Origin: Verrucomicrobiaceae bacterium
GTDB lineage: Bacteria; Verrucomicrobiota; Verrucomicrobiia; Verrucomicrobiales; Verrucomicrobiaceae
Reading direction: 5' to 3'
DNA: 9,471 nt
Assembly (NCBI GenBank): GCA_947463285.1
Contig: CANHTV010000115.1
Coordinates: 1 to 9,471, forward strand
Part shown: piece by piece, positions 1 to 6,839 of the stretch
How positions within the stretch are numbered: position 1 is the first letter of the stretch
Layout of the letters: every line of letters starts with the position of its first letter
Position numbers and translations under genes: made by a program
The notes under the pieces: model-generated
What the model was told of the DNA's origin: nothing
The model's input: the letters and a program-made list of their open reading frames with translations, nothing else
Database searches by the model: none

Positions 1-255
1 GCCGCCATTGAGCAGGTATTCCGCCTCTACCGCATCGAGACACAAGACGGCGGCAAATTTGAAGGCTTCAAAAAGAACGAGAGCGACAAAGACATCACCC
101 TCATGCTCATGGGCGGTGCCACGCAGGTCGTTCCCATCGCCAAGATCAAAAGCGCAGGCTACGTCGCCGGAAAGTCCGTCATGCTGCCCATCGCCACCGG
201 TTTCAGCGATGCGCAACTTGCCGATATCGTGCGCTATTTGCAGACGTTGCAGTGA
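1..255 (+). CDS. C-terminal part of a PVC-type haem-binding (cytochrome c-like) protein, 5' end outside window
   Basis: An open frame runs from the first base to a TGA at 253-255, giving 84 residues. The pattern fits the end of the putative haem-binding domain found at the C terminus of many large planctomycete and verrucomicrobial proteins (TIGR02603-like). It starts with a beta-rich stretch around YRIETQDGGKFEG, continues through a TLMLMGG...VVPIAKI segment and a VMLPIATGFSD turn, and closes with the amphipathic helix LADIVRYLQTLQ. In this family the CxxCH haem motif lies N-terminal to these elements, so it would be upstream of the window and cannot be checked. Such proteins are exported and thought to carry electrons, often next to dehydrogenases. 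Here an SDR oxidoreductase follows 18 bases later on the same strand, so co-transcription is likely. The family call rests on recalled domain patterns. Confidence 0.7.
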   Translation, partial: AAIEQVFRLYRIETQDGGKFEGFKKNESDKDITLMLMGGATQVVPIAKIKSAGYVAGKSVMLPIATGFSDAQLADIVRYLQTLQ

Positions 256-273
256 TTCCTCTTCCCCACCTTC

Positions 274-1047
274 ATGCCTGCCCACTACGCCCGCTATCCC
301 TCGCTCGTTGATCGCACCGTCTTCATCACCGGAGGCGCGGATGGCATCGGCAGTGCCCTCGTGGAGCAGTTCGCCCGCCAGGGCAGCCGTGTGGCCTTTG
401 TGGACAAAAACGTCGCGTATGCCCAAGCTACGATTCAGCGCTGCATCGACGCCGGTGTGGCTCATGCGCCCTTGTTTTATGAAGTCGATCTGCTCGACAT
501 CGCCGCGCTGAAGTCTGCCTGCACCACTGCGATTCGCGATCTCGGCAGCGTGACCGTTTTGGTCAACAACGCCGCCAACGATGACCGCCACGACTGGCAG
601 GACATGACGCCCGAGTATTTCGACAACCGCATCAACACCAACCTGCGGCACTACTTCTTTGCCATCCAGTCACTGGCACCACAGATGATCACCGCAGCGC
701 ATGGCTCGGTCATCAACATCGGCTCCAGCAGCTACATGATACAAGAGGACTTCTTCCCCGGCTACGCCATCGCCAAATCGGCCGTGGAAGGCATCACACG
801 CACCATGGCGCGCACCTTTGGTCCGCATGGCGTCCGTGTGAATACCGTGCTCCCCGGCTGGGTGCCCACGGAGCGTCAACTCACGAAATGGTGGTCACCC
901 GAAGGCGAAGCTGGCACCATGCGTGATCAAGCCCTCAAGCGCCGCATCATGCCGGATGAGTTCGCTCAAATGGTTCTCTTCCTCGCTGCCGATGATGGAG
1001 CCGCCTGCACCGCGCAGCAGTTTATCGTCGATGGCGGACGCTTCTAA
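274..1047 (+). CDS. Short-chain dehydrogenase/reductase (SDR), NAD(P)-dependent
   Basis: A complete 257-residue classical SDR of normal family length. The Rossmann glycine motif TGGADGIG is at residues 19-26. Asp44, at the end of the second strand (VAFVDKN), favours NAD(H) over NADP(H). The NNAAN motif is at 98-102, and the catalytic set is Asn123, Ser151, Tyr164 and Lys168 (YAIAK). The PGWVPT segment after strand 6 and the C-terminal VDGG at 252-255 are also typical. There is no signal peptide, so it should be cytoplasmic. The ATG at 274 leaves a normal short N terminus before the first strand, and no Shine-Dalgarno is visible. The gene follows the cytochrome-like gene by 18 bases and probably shares its transcript. 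Family members oxidise or reduce sugars, polyols and many other alcohols. The substrate cannot be read from the sequence. Confidence 0.93.
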   Translation: MPAHYARYPSLVDRTVFITGGADGIGSALVEQFARQGSRVAFVDKNVAYAQATIQRCIDAGVAHAPLFYEVDLLDIAALKSACTTAIRDLGSVTVLVNNAANDDRHDWQDMTPEYFDNRINTNLRHYFFAIQSLAPQMITAAHGSVINIGSSSYMIQEDFFPGYAIAKSAVEGITRTMARTFGPHGVRVNTVLPGWVPTERQLTKWWSPEGEAGTMRDQALKRRIMPDEFAQMVLFLAADDGAACTAQQFIVDGGRF

Positions 1048-1290
1048 ATAGAATCGCCCTTTCTTCACCACTCATCACCGAAATTCACAATTCGTCCTCT
1101 GCTCCCTCTTCCTGGCTGCCCTTGCACTCCCATGCATCACTCAGATGTTTGGCACAGAGTTGGTGCTTTGGCCCTCAGAAAGGAATGAGGGCACCTCTAA
1201 CGCAGGTGCGCAGGATCTTCGTGAACCTGTGTTTAGCACTTCCTTTGAAGATTGGCGCGGTAGGGGCGTTCAAGTGGTTCGATTTTTTCC
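1048..1290 (+). other. Intergenic region with three adjacent potential stem-loops; leader of the sulfatase operon
   Basis: This 243-base gap holds no convincing gene. Three inverted repeats sit next to each other. GCCCTCA (1171-1177) pairs perfectly with TGAGGGC (1186-1192) around an 8-base loop. GCACCT (1191-1196) pairs with AGGTGC (1204-1209) around 7 bases. CGCAGG (1209-1214) pairs with CCTGTG (1226-1231) with one G-T pair. Neighbouring stems share bases (1191-1192 and 1209), so adjacent helices compete at their ends. None is followed by a T tract, so an intrinsic terminator for the SDR gene is unlikely. The structures end about 60 bases before the sulfatase start and would lie in its mRNA leader if transcription starts upstream of 1171. 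I found no credible sigma-70 promoter. The pairings are read directly; any role is inference, and chance pairing in GC-rich DNA is possible. Confidence 0.35.
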
Positions 1291-2877
1291 ATGAAGCTAC
1301 CTTATCTGGCACTTGCCTCTCTCTTAATGCTCCAATCTGCAAAGGCGGCGCAGCGTCCTAATATCTTGTTCATCTTCTCGGATGATCACGCGCAGCATGC
1401 GATCTCGGCCTATGGTTCAAAGGTGAATCAAACGCCGAATCTTGATCGTCTGGCCAAGGGTGGGAGCCGCTTCAAGAATTCATTCGTCACCAATTCGATT
1501 TGTACTCCGAGCCGCGCCACTTTGCTCACTGGGCAATATTCGCATCGCAATGGTGTGCCGGTGTTTAACAGCTTCGATGGCTCGCGTGATCATGTGGCGA
1601 AGCATCTGCAAAAAGGCGGTTATCACACGGGCATCATCGGCAAGTGGCATCTGGGCAGTGACCCGACAGGCTTTGACCGCTGGACCGTGCTGCCAGGGCA
1701 GGGGGCTTATTGGAATCCGGCGTTTTTGATGCCTGGAAAAAAGAAGGTCGCTATTGAGGGACACTGCACGGACATCACCACAGAGCTTGGCATCGAGTGG
1801 CTGAAAACGCGGCCCAAAGACAAGCCCTTCTTTCTCATGCTGCATCAGAAAGCACCACATCGCGGCTGGGAGCCGACGGAACGCCATAAGGCGATGTTTA
1901 AAGACAAGGTGATCCCTGAGCCCGAGACACTGTGGGATGATTACTCGACACGTCCGACGGCGCTGCCGATCAATGAACAAACGGTGGCTCGTGATCTCAC
2001 TCGCCGGGATTTGAAGCTGACGCCGCCAGCGGATCTCAAAGGGCCAGCTCTGCAAAAGTGGTTAAACTTTAAACCTATGGAACTCGAGGTCGATGGCCGA
2101 ATGCTAACGGGCAAGGATCTGGTGAAGTGGAAGTATCAAATCTACATGCGCGACTACCTCGCCTGTGTTCAGGGCGTGGACGATAGCGTGGGGCAGATGC
2201 TGGATTATTTGGATGCCAGCGGCCTTGCTGAAAACACCATCGTCATCTACTCCGCTGACAATGGCTGGTATCTCGGCGACCTGGGGCTCTATGATAAACG
2301 CTTCATGTATGAACCTGGCTTGCATACGCCGCTGCTCGCCAAAGGCCCAGGGATAAAGGCTGGAAATGTGCCAGAGCAAATGGTGTCAAACATCGACCTG
2401 GCACCCACCTTTCTAGATTTGGCCGGACTTTCCGTGCCAGATTCGATGCAGGGTCGCTCCATCGCGCCGCTGCTGCGCGGAGAGTCGCCGAAAGACTGGC
2501 GCAGCTCGTTTTATTATCGCTACTACCATGACCCTGGTCATCATAACACGATGGCTCATCTCGGAGTCAGGAAGGCGACGCATAAGCTGATCTACTATTG
2601 GAAGCTGGATTCCTATGAACTCTTTGATCTCAAAGCAGATCCGTCAGAGCAGCACAATCTGCTGCACTCTATGGCCGAAGCCCAAAAACCGGATGTCGCG
2701 GCCAAATTCAGTGAATTGAAGGCTGAGCTGGTACGACTGCAAAAGGAATACAAGGATGATGGTCTCTATGCGGATCCTGCGACCTGGCCACAAAGTAGTG
2801 CCGATGGTCCCTGGGATGCCTACCAAATGATGGGTAACAAAACCGTCTCCGAGGCTATTCAGTCCGCTGTGGAGTAA
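1291..2877 (+). CDS. Exported S1 sulfatase, N-acetylglucosamine-6-sulfatase (GNS)-like
   Basis: A 528-residue sulfatase that hydrolyses sulfate esters after conversion of Cys71 to formylglycine. A signal peptide covers residues 1-19 (hydrophobic LALASLLML, cleavage after AKA), so the enzyme acts in the periplasm or outside the cell. Metal and active-site residues are visible: Asp31-Asp32 (SDDH), the CTPSR modification motif at 71-75 followed by TLLTGQ, Lys118 and His120 (GKWHLG), His190 (APHRGW), Asp323-Asn324 (SADNG) and Lys336 (YDKRF). The C-terminal subdomain runs through YELFDLKADPSEQHNL (442-457). The stretch after DNG, with DKR..YE, PLL.KGPGIK and NIDLAPTFLD, resembles human GNS and the bacterial S1_11 group as I remember them. 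Exact specificity is inferred. It is the first gene of the operon; the next begins 19 bases later. The start is fixed by the signal peptide, and there is no clear Shine-Dalgarno. Confidence 0.92.
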   Translation: MKLPYLALASLLMLQSAKAAQRPNILFIFSDDHAQHAISAYGSKVNQTPNLDRLAKGGSRFKNSFVTNSICTPSRATLLTGQYSHRNGVPVFNSFDGSRDHVAKHLQKGGYHTGIIGKWHLGSDPTGFDRWTVLPGQGAYWNPAFLMPGKKKVAIEGHCTDITTELGIEWLKTRPKDKPFFLMLHQKAPHRGWEPTERHKAMFKDKVIPEPETLWDDYSTRPTALPINEQTVARDLTRRDLKLTPPADLKGPALQKWLNFKPMELEVDGRMLTGKDLVKWKYQIYMRDYLACVQGVDDSVGQMLDYLDASGLAENTIVIYSADNGWYLGDLGLYDKRFMYEPGLHTPLLAKGPGIKAGNVPEQMVSNIDLAPTFLDLAGLSVPDSMQGRSIAPLLRGESPKDWRSSFYYRYYHDPGHHNTMAHLGVRKATHKLIYYWKLDSYELFDLKADPSEQHNLLHSMAEAQKPDVAAKFSELKAELVRLQKEYKDDGLYADPATWPQSSADGPWDAYQMMGNKTVSEAIQSAVE

Positions 2878-2896
2878 GCCTCAATTCGACTTTGCT

Positions 2897-4543
2897 ATGA
2901 TGAAACATCTTTTCCTGGCGCTGCTGACAGCGGCTGCGGCTTTATCAAACACCGCCTTGGCGGCCAAGCCTAACATCCTGTTTCTCTTCGCGGATGATTG
3001 GGGGAAATACGCCAGCATCTATGCGGAGGTGGAGGGCCGAGGCGGCATCAATGATGTGGTGCGCACGCCGAATTTTGACAAGATCGCCAGGCAAGGCGTG
3101 CTGTTTCGCAACGCGCATGTGAATGCGCCGTCTTGCACGCCCTGCCGCAGTTCACTGCTTTCCGGACAGTATTTCTGGCGCACGGGTCGTGGAGCCATCC
3201 TACAGGGGGCAGTATGGGATGCTCAGATTCCGGCGTATCCGCTGATGTTGCGTGATGCGGGCTATCACATCGGTAAAAGCTACAAAGTGTGGGGGCCGGG
3301 GACGCCTTCGGATGCGCCTTATGGAGGCCAGCAGTATGCCTATCAAAAAGCAGGTGGACGCATCAATCTATTCTCTCAAAACGTCACCCAAATGCTCGAG
3401 CAAGGTGCGGCACTGGATGCGGCGAAAGAGCAGCTCTATGACGAAGCCCGTGGCAATTTTCGCGATTTCATTTCGGCCAATCAAGATGGCAAACCTTTCT
3501 GCTACTGGTTTGGCCCCACCAATGTGCATCGCAAATGGATCAAGGGCAGCGGCAAGAAGCTTTGGAACATCGACCCCGAGACCTTGAAGGGAAAGATGCC
3601 CCCCTATTTGCCTGATGTGCCAGAAGTGCGCGAGGATCTGGCGGATTACTTTGGCGAAATCGCCGCGTGGGATGCGACCATCGGCGCACTGCTTGTCGAG
3701 CTTGAAAAATCAGGCCAGAAAGACAACACACTCATCGTCATCAGCGGCGATCATGGCGCACCAGGCTTTCCGCATGGGAAGTGCAATCTCTATGGCTTCG
3801 GTACGAACGTCTCGCTTTCCATCACAGGTCCTGGCGTCAAAGGTGGCCGTGTCGTGGATGACTTTGTGTGTCTGCCTGACCTGGCTCCGACCTTTCTAGA
3901 GGCGGGTGGTGTGGCGATCCCTGAAGTCATGACCGGGCGCAGTCTCTGGCCGGTTTTGCGTTCGGAGAAAAGCGGACTCGTCGATGAAACCCGGACACAA
4001 GTTTTTACGGGCCGTGAACGTCATGTGGAGATTGCGCGTTCTGATTATTCCCCCTATCCCCAGCGTGCCATCCGCACAGCTGAGCATGTTTTGATTATCA
4101 ATTTCCGTCCTGATCGCTGGCCCATGGGTGATCCATACGGTCTGGAGGATGGCCAGTCCCCTAGCGAAGATGACCTCGAAAATGAAACCCGCGTCACCCA
4201 TCCCGATGAAGATGCCGGCCCGACAAAAAGCTGGCTTGTACGTGCTCGCATGGTCCCAGAGTGGAAAAGCCATTACGACTGGGTTTACGGCAAGCGCCCC
4301 AAGTATGAACTCTATGATCTGAAGCAAGATCCGCATGAAACCAAGAATCTGGCGGATGATCCTGCTCATGCAGATTTGAAAAAAAATCTCGAAGAACGCC
4401 TGCTGGAGGAGCTTCGCCGCACCGGCGATCCCCGGATGGTGAATGACGGCCAATACTTTGAAAAAGCACCTCTCTCTGGTCCTTTGCCTGAGCAAGCGGC
4501 TGGAGGCAAAAAGGGTAAAAAGCCGAAAAAGGCTGCGAAGTAA
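2897..4543 (+). CDS. Exported S1 sulfatase, heparan N-sulfatase (SGSH)-like, with CTPCR motif
   Basis: A 548-residue sulfatase with a signal peptide (residues 1-22, cleavage after TALA). Active-site elements are Asp33-Asp34 (ADDW), the formylglycine motif CTPCR at 80-84, Lys130, His211 (NVHRKW), Asp285-His286 (SGDHG) and Lys295 (FPHGKCNLYG). Several segments match human SGSH as I recall it: FP.G..NLY.. GT after the metal-binding DHG, a YLPDVPEVREDLA stretch, and YELYDLKQDPHETKNLADDP near the C terminus. This points to the S1_8 group, so N-sulfoglucosamine is a plausible substrate, though not proven. Two oddities stand out: the fourth position of the CxPxR motif is Cys83, and the usual His two residues after the catalytic Lys is Trp132 (YKVWGPG). 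The protein ends in a lysine-rich tail (residues 537-548). It is the second gene of the operon; the next starts 24 bases downstream. Confidence 0.91.
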   Translation: MMKHLFLALLTAAAALSNTALAAKPNILFLFADDWGKYASIYAEVEGRGGINDVVRTPNFDKIARQGVLFRNAHVNAPSCTPCRSSLLSGQYFWRTGRGAILQGAVWDAQIPAYPLMLRDAGYHIGKSYKVWGPGTPSDAPYGGQQYAYQKAGGRINLFSQNVTQMLEQGAALDAAKEQLYDEARGNFRDFISANQDGKPFCYWFGPTNVHRKWIKGSGKKLWNIDPETLKGKMPPYLPDVPEVREDLADYFGEIAAWDATIGALLVELEKSGQKDNTLIVISGDHGAPGFPHGKCNLYGFGTNVSLSITGPGVKGGRVVDDFVCLPDLAPTFLEAGGVAIPEVMTGRSLWPVLRSEKSGLVDETRTQVFTGRERHVEIARSDYSPYPQRAIRTAEHVLIINFRPDRWPMGDPYGLEDGQSPSEDDLENETRVTHPDEDAGPTKSWLVRARMVPEWKSHYDWVYGKRPKYELYDLKQDPHETKNLADDPAHADLKKNLEERLLEELRRTGDPRMVNDGQYFEKAPLSGPLPEQAAGGKKGKKPKKAAK

Positions 4544-4567
4544 ATCCAACCTCGATCAAACCTTGGC

Positions 4568-6106
4568 ATGAAAAAATTAGCTCTCCTGCTCATCACTTTT
4601 TATTCGGCTGTTTGGGCCGATTCCAAGCCGAACATCATGATCATGCTGGTGGATGACATGGGCGTGATGGATACCTCGCTGCCTTTTCTCACGGATGCAG
4701 ATGGACGGCCCAAACGTTATCCGCTCAATGATTTTTACCGGACACCCAACATGGAAAGGCTGGCGGCCAGAGGCATCCGGTTCAATAACTTCTGCGCGAT
4801 GAGTGTCTGCTCGCCGACGCGCATCTCGATCATGACGGGACAAAATGCCGCCCGGCATCGCACCACCAATTGGATTAATCCTGATAACAATAATGCTGGC
4901 CCTCAGGGGCCTGCGGCTTGGAACTGGCGTGGGCTTAATCGCGGTGATGTGACCCTCCCAAGTATCATGAAGGCAGGGGGCTACCACACCATTCACGTTG
5001 GCAAAGGCCACTTTGCACCGCGAGCCTTTGATGGCGCTGATCCAGAATCCATTGGTTTTGATGTGAATGTCGCTGGCGGCTCCATCGGGGCACCGGGAAG
5101 CTATTATGGGTTGCAAAACTTTGATCGCGCGAAAAATGCCAAGACCAAGGGGAAGGCGAAAAAGGCTCCCAATCACGCGGTGCCAGGTCTGGAGAAGTAT
5201 CATGGGCAGGACATCTTCCTCACCGAGGCGCTAACGCTTGAGGCTAAAGCTCATGTCTCTGAGGCCGTGAAGTTGGAGAAGCCTTTTTTCCTCTACTTCG
5301 CCCACTATGCCGTGCATGCGCCTTTTAACAGTGATCCCCGTTTCGCAGCTCATTACAAAGACAGTGGAAAGAGCCCCGACGCACAAGCCTTTGCTACACT
5401 CATTGAAGGCATGGACAAGTCCTTGGGCGACATGCTGGATCATCTGGATACACTCGGTGTCGCTGACAATACACTGGTTATTTTCCTGGGTGACAACGGC
5501 ACTGATGCGCCGCTGGGACATCCGCACGAAGTCGCTTGTGCAGCACCTCTGCGCGGAAAAAAAGGCTCGCATTATGAAGGCGGAAACAGAGTGCCATTCA
5601 TTGCATCTTGGGCAAAGCCAGACGCGAACAAGGCCCCGCAAAAGCGCCTGCCCATTGCGAGTCAGGCCGTTCAGCGTCAGCAGGCAGCTGTTCAAGATTT
5701 GTTCCCAACGTTGCTGCACCTCGCAGACCTCAAAACGCCAGCCGATCATATCGTCGATGGTCACAGGCTCGATGCTTTGCTCGCGGGCCATAGTGACCCG
5801 AAACGTGACGAGGTTTTTCTGATGCATTATCCTCATGCACCGCATCGCTCGGACTATTGGACGAGCTACCGCGAGGGGGATTGGAAGGTCGTCTATCACT
5901 ACTTCCCGACTGAGGTTTCAGGCGGCAGTCACTACCAGCTTTTTAAGCTTCAATCAGACCCTTTTGAGCAAGCTGATCTTGCCACCCATGAACCTGCTGA
6001 GCTGAAAAGGCTGATGCAGGGACTGATCACCGCTTTGGAGAAATACGATGCTGTTTATCCCATCTCCAAAGACACTACCAAACCCGTCAAACCACAACTG
6101 CCATGA
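4568..6106 (+). CDS. Exported S1 sulfatase, arylsulfatase A-like, with CSPTR motif
   Basis: A 512-residue sulfatase with a short signal peptide (MKKLALLLITFYSAVWA, cleavage about residue 17). Conserved positions are Asp29-Asp30 (VDDMG), CSPTR at 81-85 followed by IMTGQ, Lys146 and His148 (GKGHF), His250 (AVHAPF), Asp309-Asn310 (GDNGTD) and Lys332 in LRGKKGSHYEGG, which corresponds to the LR.GKG..EGG block of arylsulfatase A. The set is complete, so activity is expected once Cys81 is oxidised to formylglycine. A basic, low-complexity segment (KTKGKAKKAP, about 192-201) lies between the first sheet and the substrate-facing region and looks like a surface loop. It is clearly a different subfamily from the two preceding sulfatases, so the three probably remove sulfate from different positions or sugars. 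Its stop overlaps the next start by four bases (ATGA, 6103-6106), indicating translational coupling. Confidence 0.91.
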   Translation: MKKLALLLITFYSAVWADSKPNIMIMLVDDMGVMDTSLPFLTDADGRPKRYPLNDFYRTPNMERLAARGIRFNNFCAMSVCSPTRISIMTGQNAARHRTTNWINPDNNNAGPQGPAAWNWRGLNRGDVTLPSIMKAGGYHTIHVGKGHFAPRAFDGADPESIGFDVNVAGGSIGAPGSYYGLQNFDRAKNAKTKGKAKKAPNHAVPGLEKYHGQDIFLTEALTLEAKAHVSEAVKLEKPFFLYFAHYAVHAPFNSDPRFAAHYKDSGKSPDAQAFATLIEGMDKSLGDMLDHLDTLGVADNTLVIFLGDNGTDAPLGHPHEVACAAPLRGKKGSHYEGGNRVPFIASWAKPDANKAPQKRLPIASQAVQRQQAAVQDLFPTLLHLADLKTPADHIVDGHRLDALLAGHSDPKRDEVFLMHYPHAPHRSDYWTSYREGDWKVVYHYFPTEVSGGSHYQLFKLQSDPFEQADLATHEPAELKRLMQGLITALEKYDAVYPISKDTTKPVKPQLP

Positions 6107-6834
6107 CTCTGAAATCTCGTCTGTCATCTCTGTTCCCCGCGTTACTTTTTATCGCGCTGACATCTGCCACCTTGGCTGCTGACACCAAGCCTGCGGTTAA
6201 AGCTAAACGTGCGCCGAATCCAGCTTATGCACCCATCCAGGATGTCGCAGGCTTGCCGCGTGTGTTGCTGATTGGTGATTCCATTTCGATTGGTTATACT
6301 TTGGACGTGAGAAAGCTACTTGAGGGGAAGGCAAATGTGCATCGTATTCCGACCAATGGCGGCCCGAGTTCACGTGGTGTGGAGAGTTTGAAAAGCTGGC
6401 TCGGAGAGTCGAAGTGGGATCTCATTCATTTTAACTTTGGACTGCATGATCTGGTCTATATGGGGCCCAATGGTGAGCGTCTGGTGGATCCCAAGATGCC
6501 GGGAAGTCACCACCAAGTTCCCCTGCCGGATTATGAGAAGAATCTTACCATCATTGTGAAGCAGCTCAAAGCCACTGGCGCTAAGGTCATTTGGTGCAAC
6601 ACCACTCCTGTGCCTGAAGGTTCATCAGGCCGCGTGGCTGATGAGGCCGTGATGTTTAACAAAGCCGCTGCCAAAGTCATGCATGCTGAAGGCGTGCCCA
6701 CCAATGATCTACACAGCTATGCGAAGGCCAAACTCCATGACATACAGCTTCCTGCAAATGTGCATTACAAGCCGGAGGGATCGAAATACTTGGCCGGAAA
6801 GGTCGCTGCAGAGATAGAGAAGGCTTTGAAGTAA
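6103..6834 (+). CDS. Exported SGNH/GDSL-family hydrolase (probable carbohydrate esterase)
   Basis: A 243-residue protein with a signal peptide (residues 1-25 or 26, cleavage near ATLAA) followed by a basic Lys/Ala/Pro linker. Block I is IGDSIS with nucleophile Ser60, block II is TNGGPS (Gly86-Gly87), block III is NFGLHD (111-116) and block V is NVHYKPEGS with His221. The fold is that of SGNH hydrolases, which remove acetyl or other acyl groups. Two catalytic positions differ from the textbook form: block III reads GLHD rather than GxND, and the residue three before His221, normally Asp, is Ala218. I remember GLHD as common in PVC members of this family, so the first change is probably lineage-typical. 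The start overlaps the stop of sulfatase 3, so the protein is coupled to the desulfation operon. Ester removal from the same polysaccharide is the natural inference. It is the last gene of the operon. Confidence 0.85.
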   Translation: MTLKSRLSSLFPALLFIALTSATLAADTKPAVKAKRAPNPAYAPIQDVAGLPRVLLIGDSISIGYTLDVRKLLEGKANVHRIPTNGGPSSRGVESLKSWLGESKWDLIHFNFGLHDLVYMGPNGERLVDPKMPGSHHQVPLPDYEKNLTIIVKQLKATGAKVIWCNTTPVPEGSSGRVADEAVMFNKAAAKVMHAEGVPTNDLHSYAKAKLHDIQLPANVHYKPEGSKYLAGKVAAEIEKALK

Positions 6835-6839
6835 GCCTT
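6820..6839. terminator. Inverted repeat across the convergent gene ends, possible weak bidirectional terminator
   Basis: AAGGCTT (6820-6826) is a perfect 7-bp inverted repeat with AAGCCTT (6833-6839) around a 6-base loop. On the + strand it is followed by the short T-rich stretch TATT, and on the - strand by a pyrimidine-rich stretch without a clean T tract. The repeat contains the last codons and stop of the SGNH gene and touches the first base of the secretin stop (complement of 6839-6841). With only three G-C pairs it is weak. It is the only termination-like structure at a junction where just 4 bases separate two convergent genes. Confidence 0.4.

Noticed and set aside
8..511. A 167-codon frame overlapping the cytochrome-like tail and the SDR start
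   Set aside because: It is Ser/Pro/Arg-rich nonsense in another frame. It overlaps two genes with clear family motifs in their own frames.
1122..1150. TTGCAC with a 17-base spacer as a promoter for the sulfatase operon
   Set aside because: The matching -10 position reads ATGTTT or GATGTT, too far from TATAAT to support.
1171..1192. Intrinsic terminator for the SDR gene
   Set aside because: The 7-bp stem is good, but it is followed by ACCTCTAA and not a T tract, and it lies more than 120 bases past the stop codon.
1048..1290. Insertion-sequence remnant or attachment site at the boundary of the operon
   Set aside because: No transposase fragment, terminal inverted repeats, target duplication or tRNA end can be seen.
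2251..2304. GDLG in sulfatase 1 instead of the GDHG often seen after the metal-binding DNG
   Set aside because: The GNS-type enzymes I recall also lack this His (GQFSL followed by DKR), so it looks subfamily-typical and not a lesion.
3896..4549. Long antisense frames opposite sulfatases 2 and 3 (also 4577-5203 and 5231-5899)
   Set aside because: They mirror conserved sulfatase coding sequence, show no domain motif and have no start context. They are typical shadow frames in moderately GC-rich DNA.
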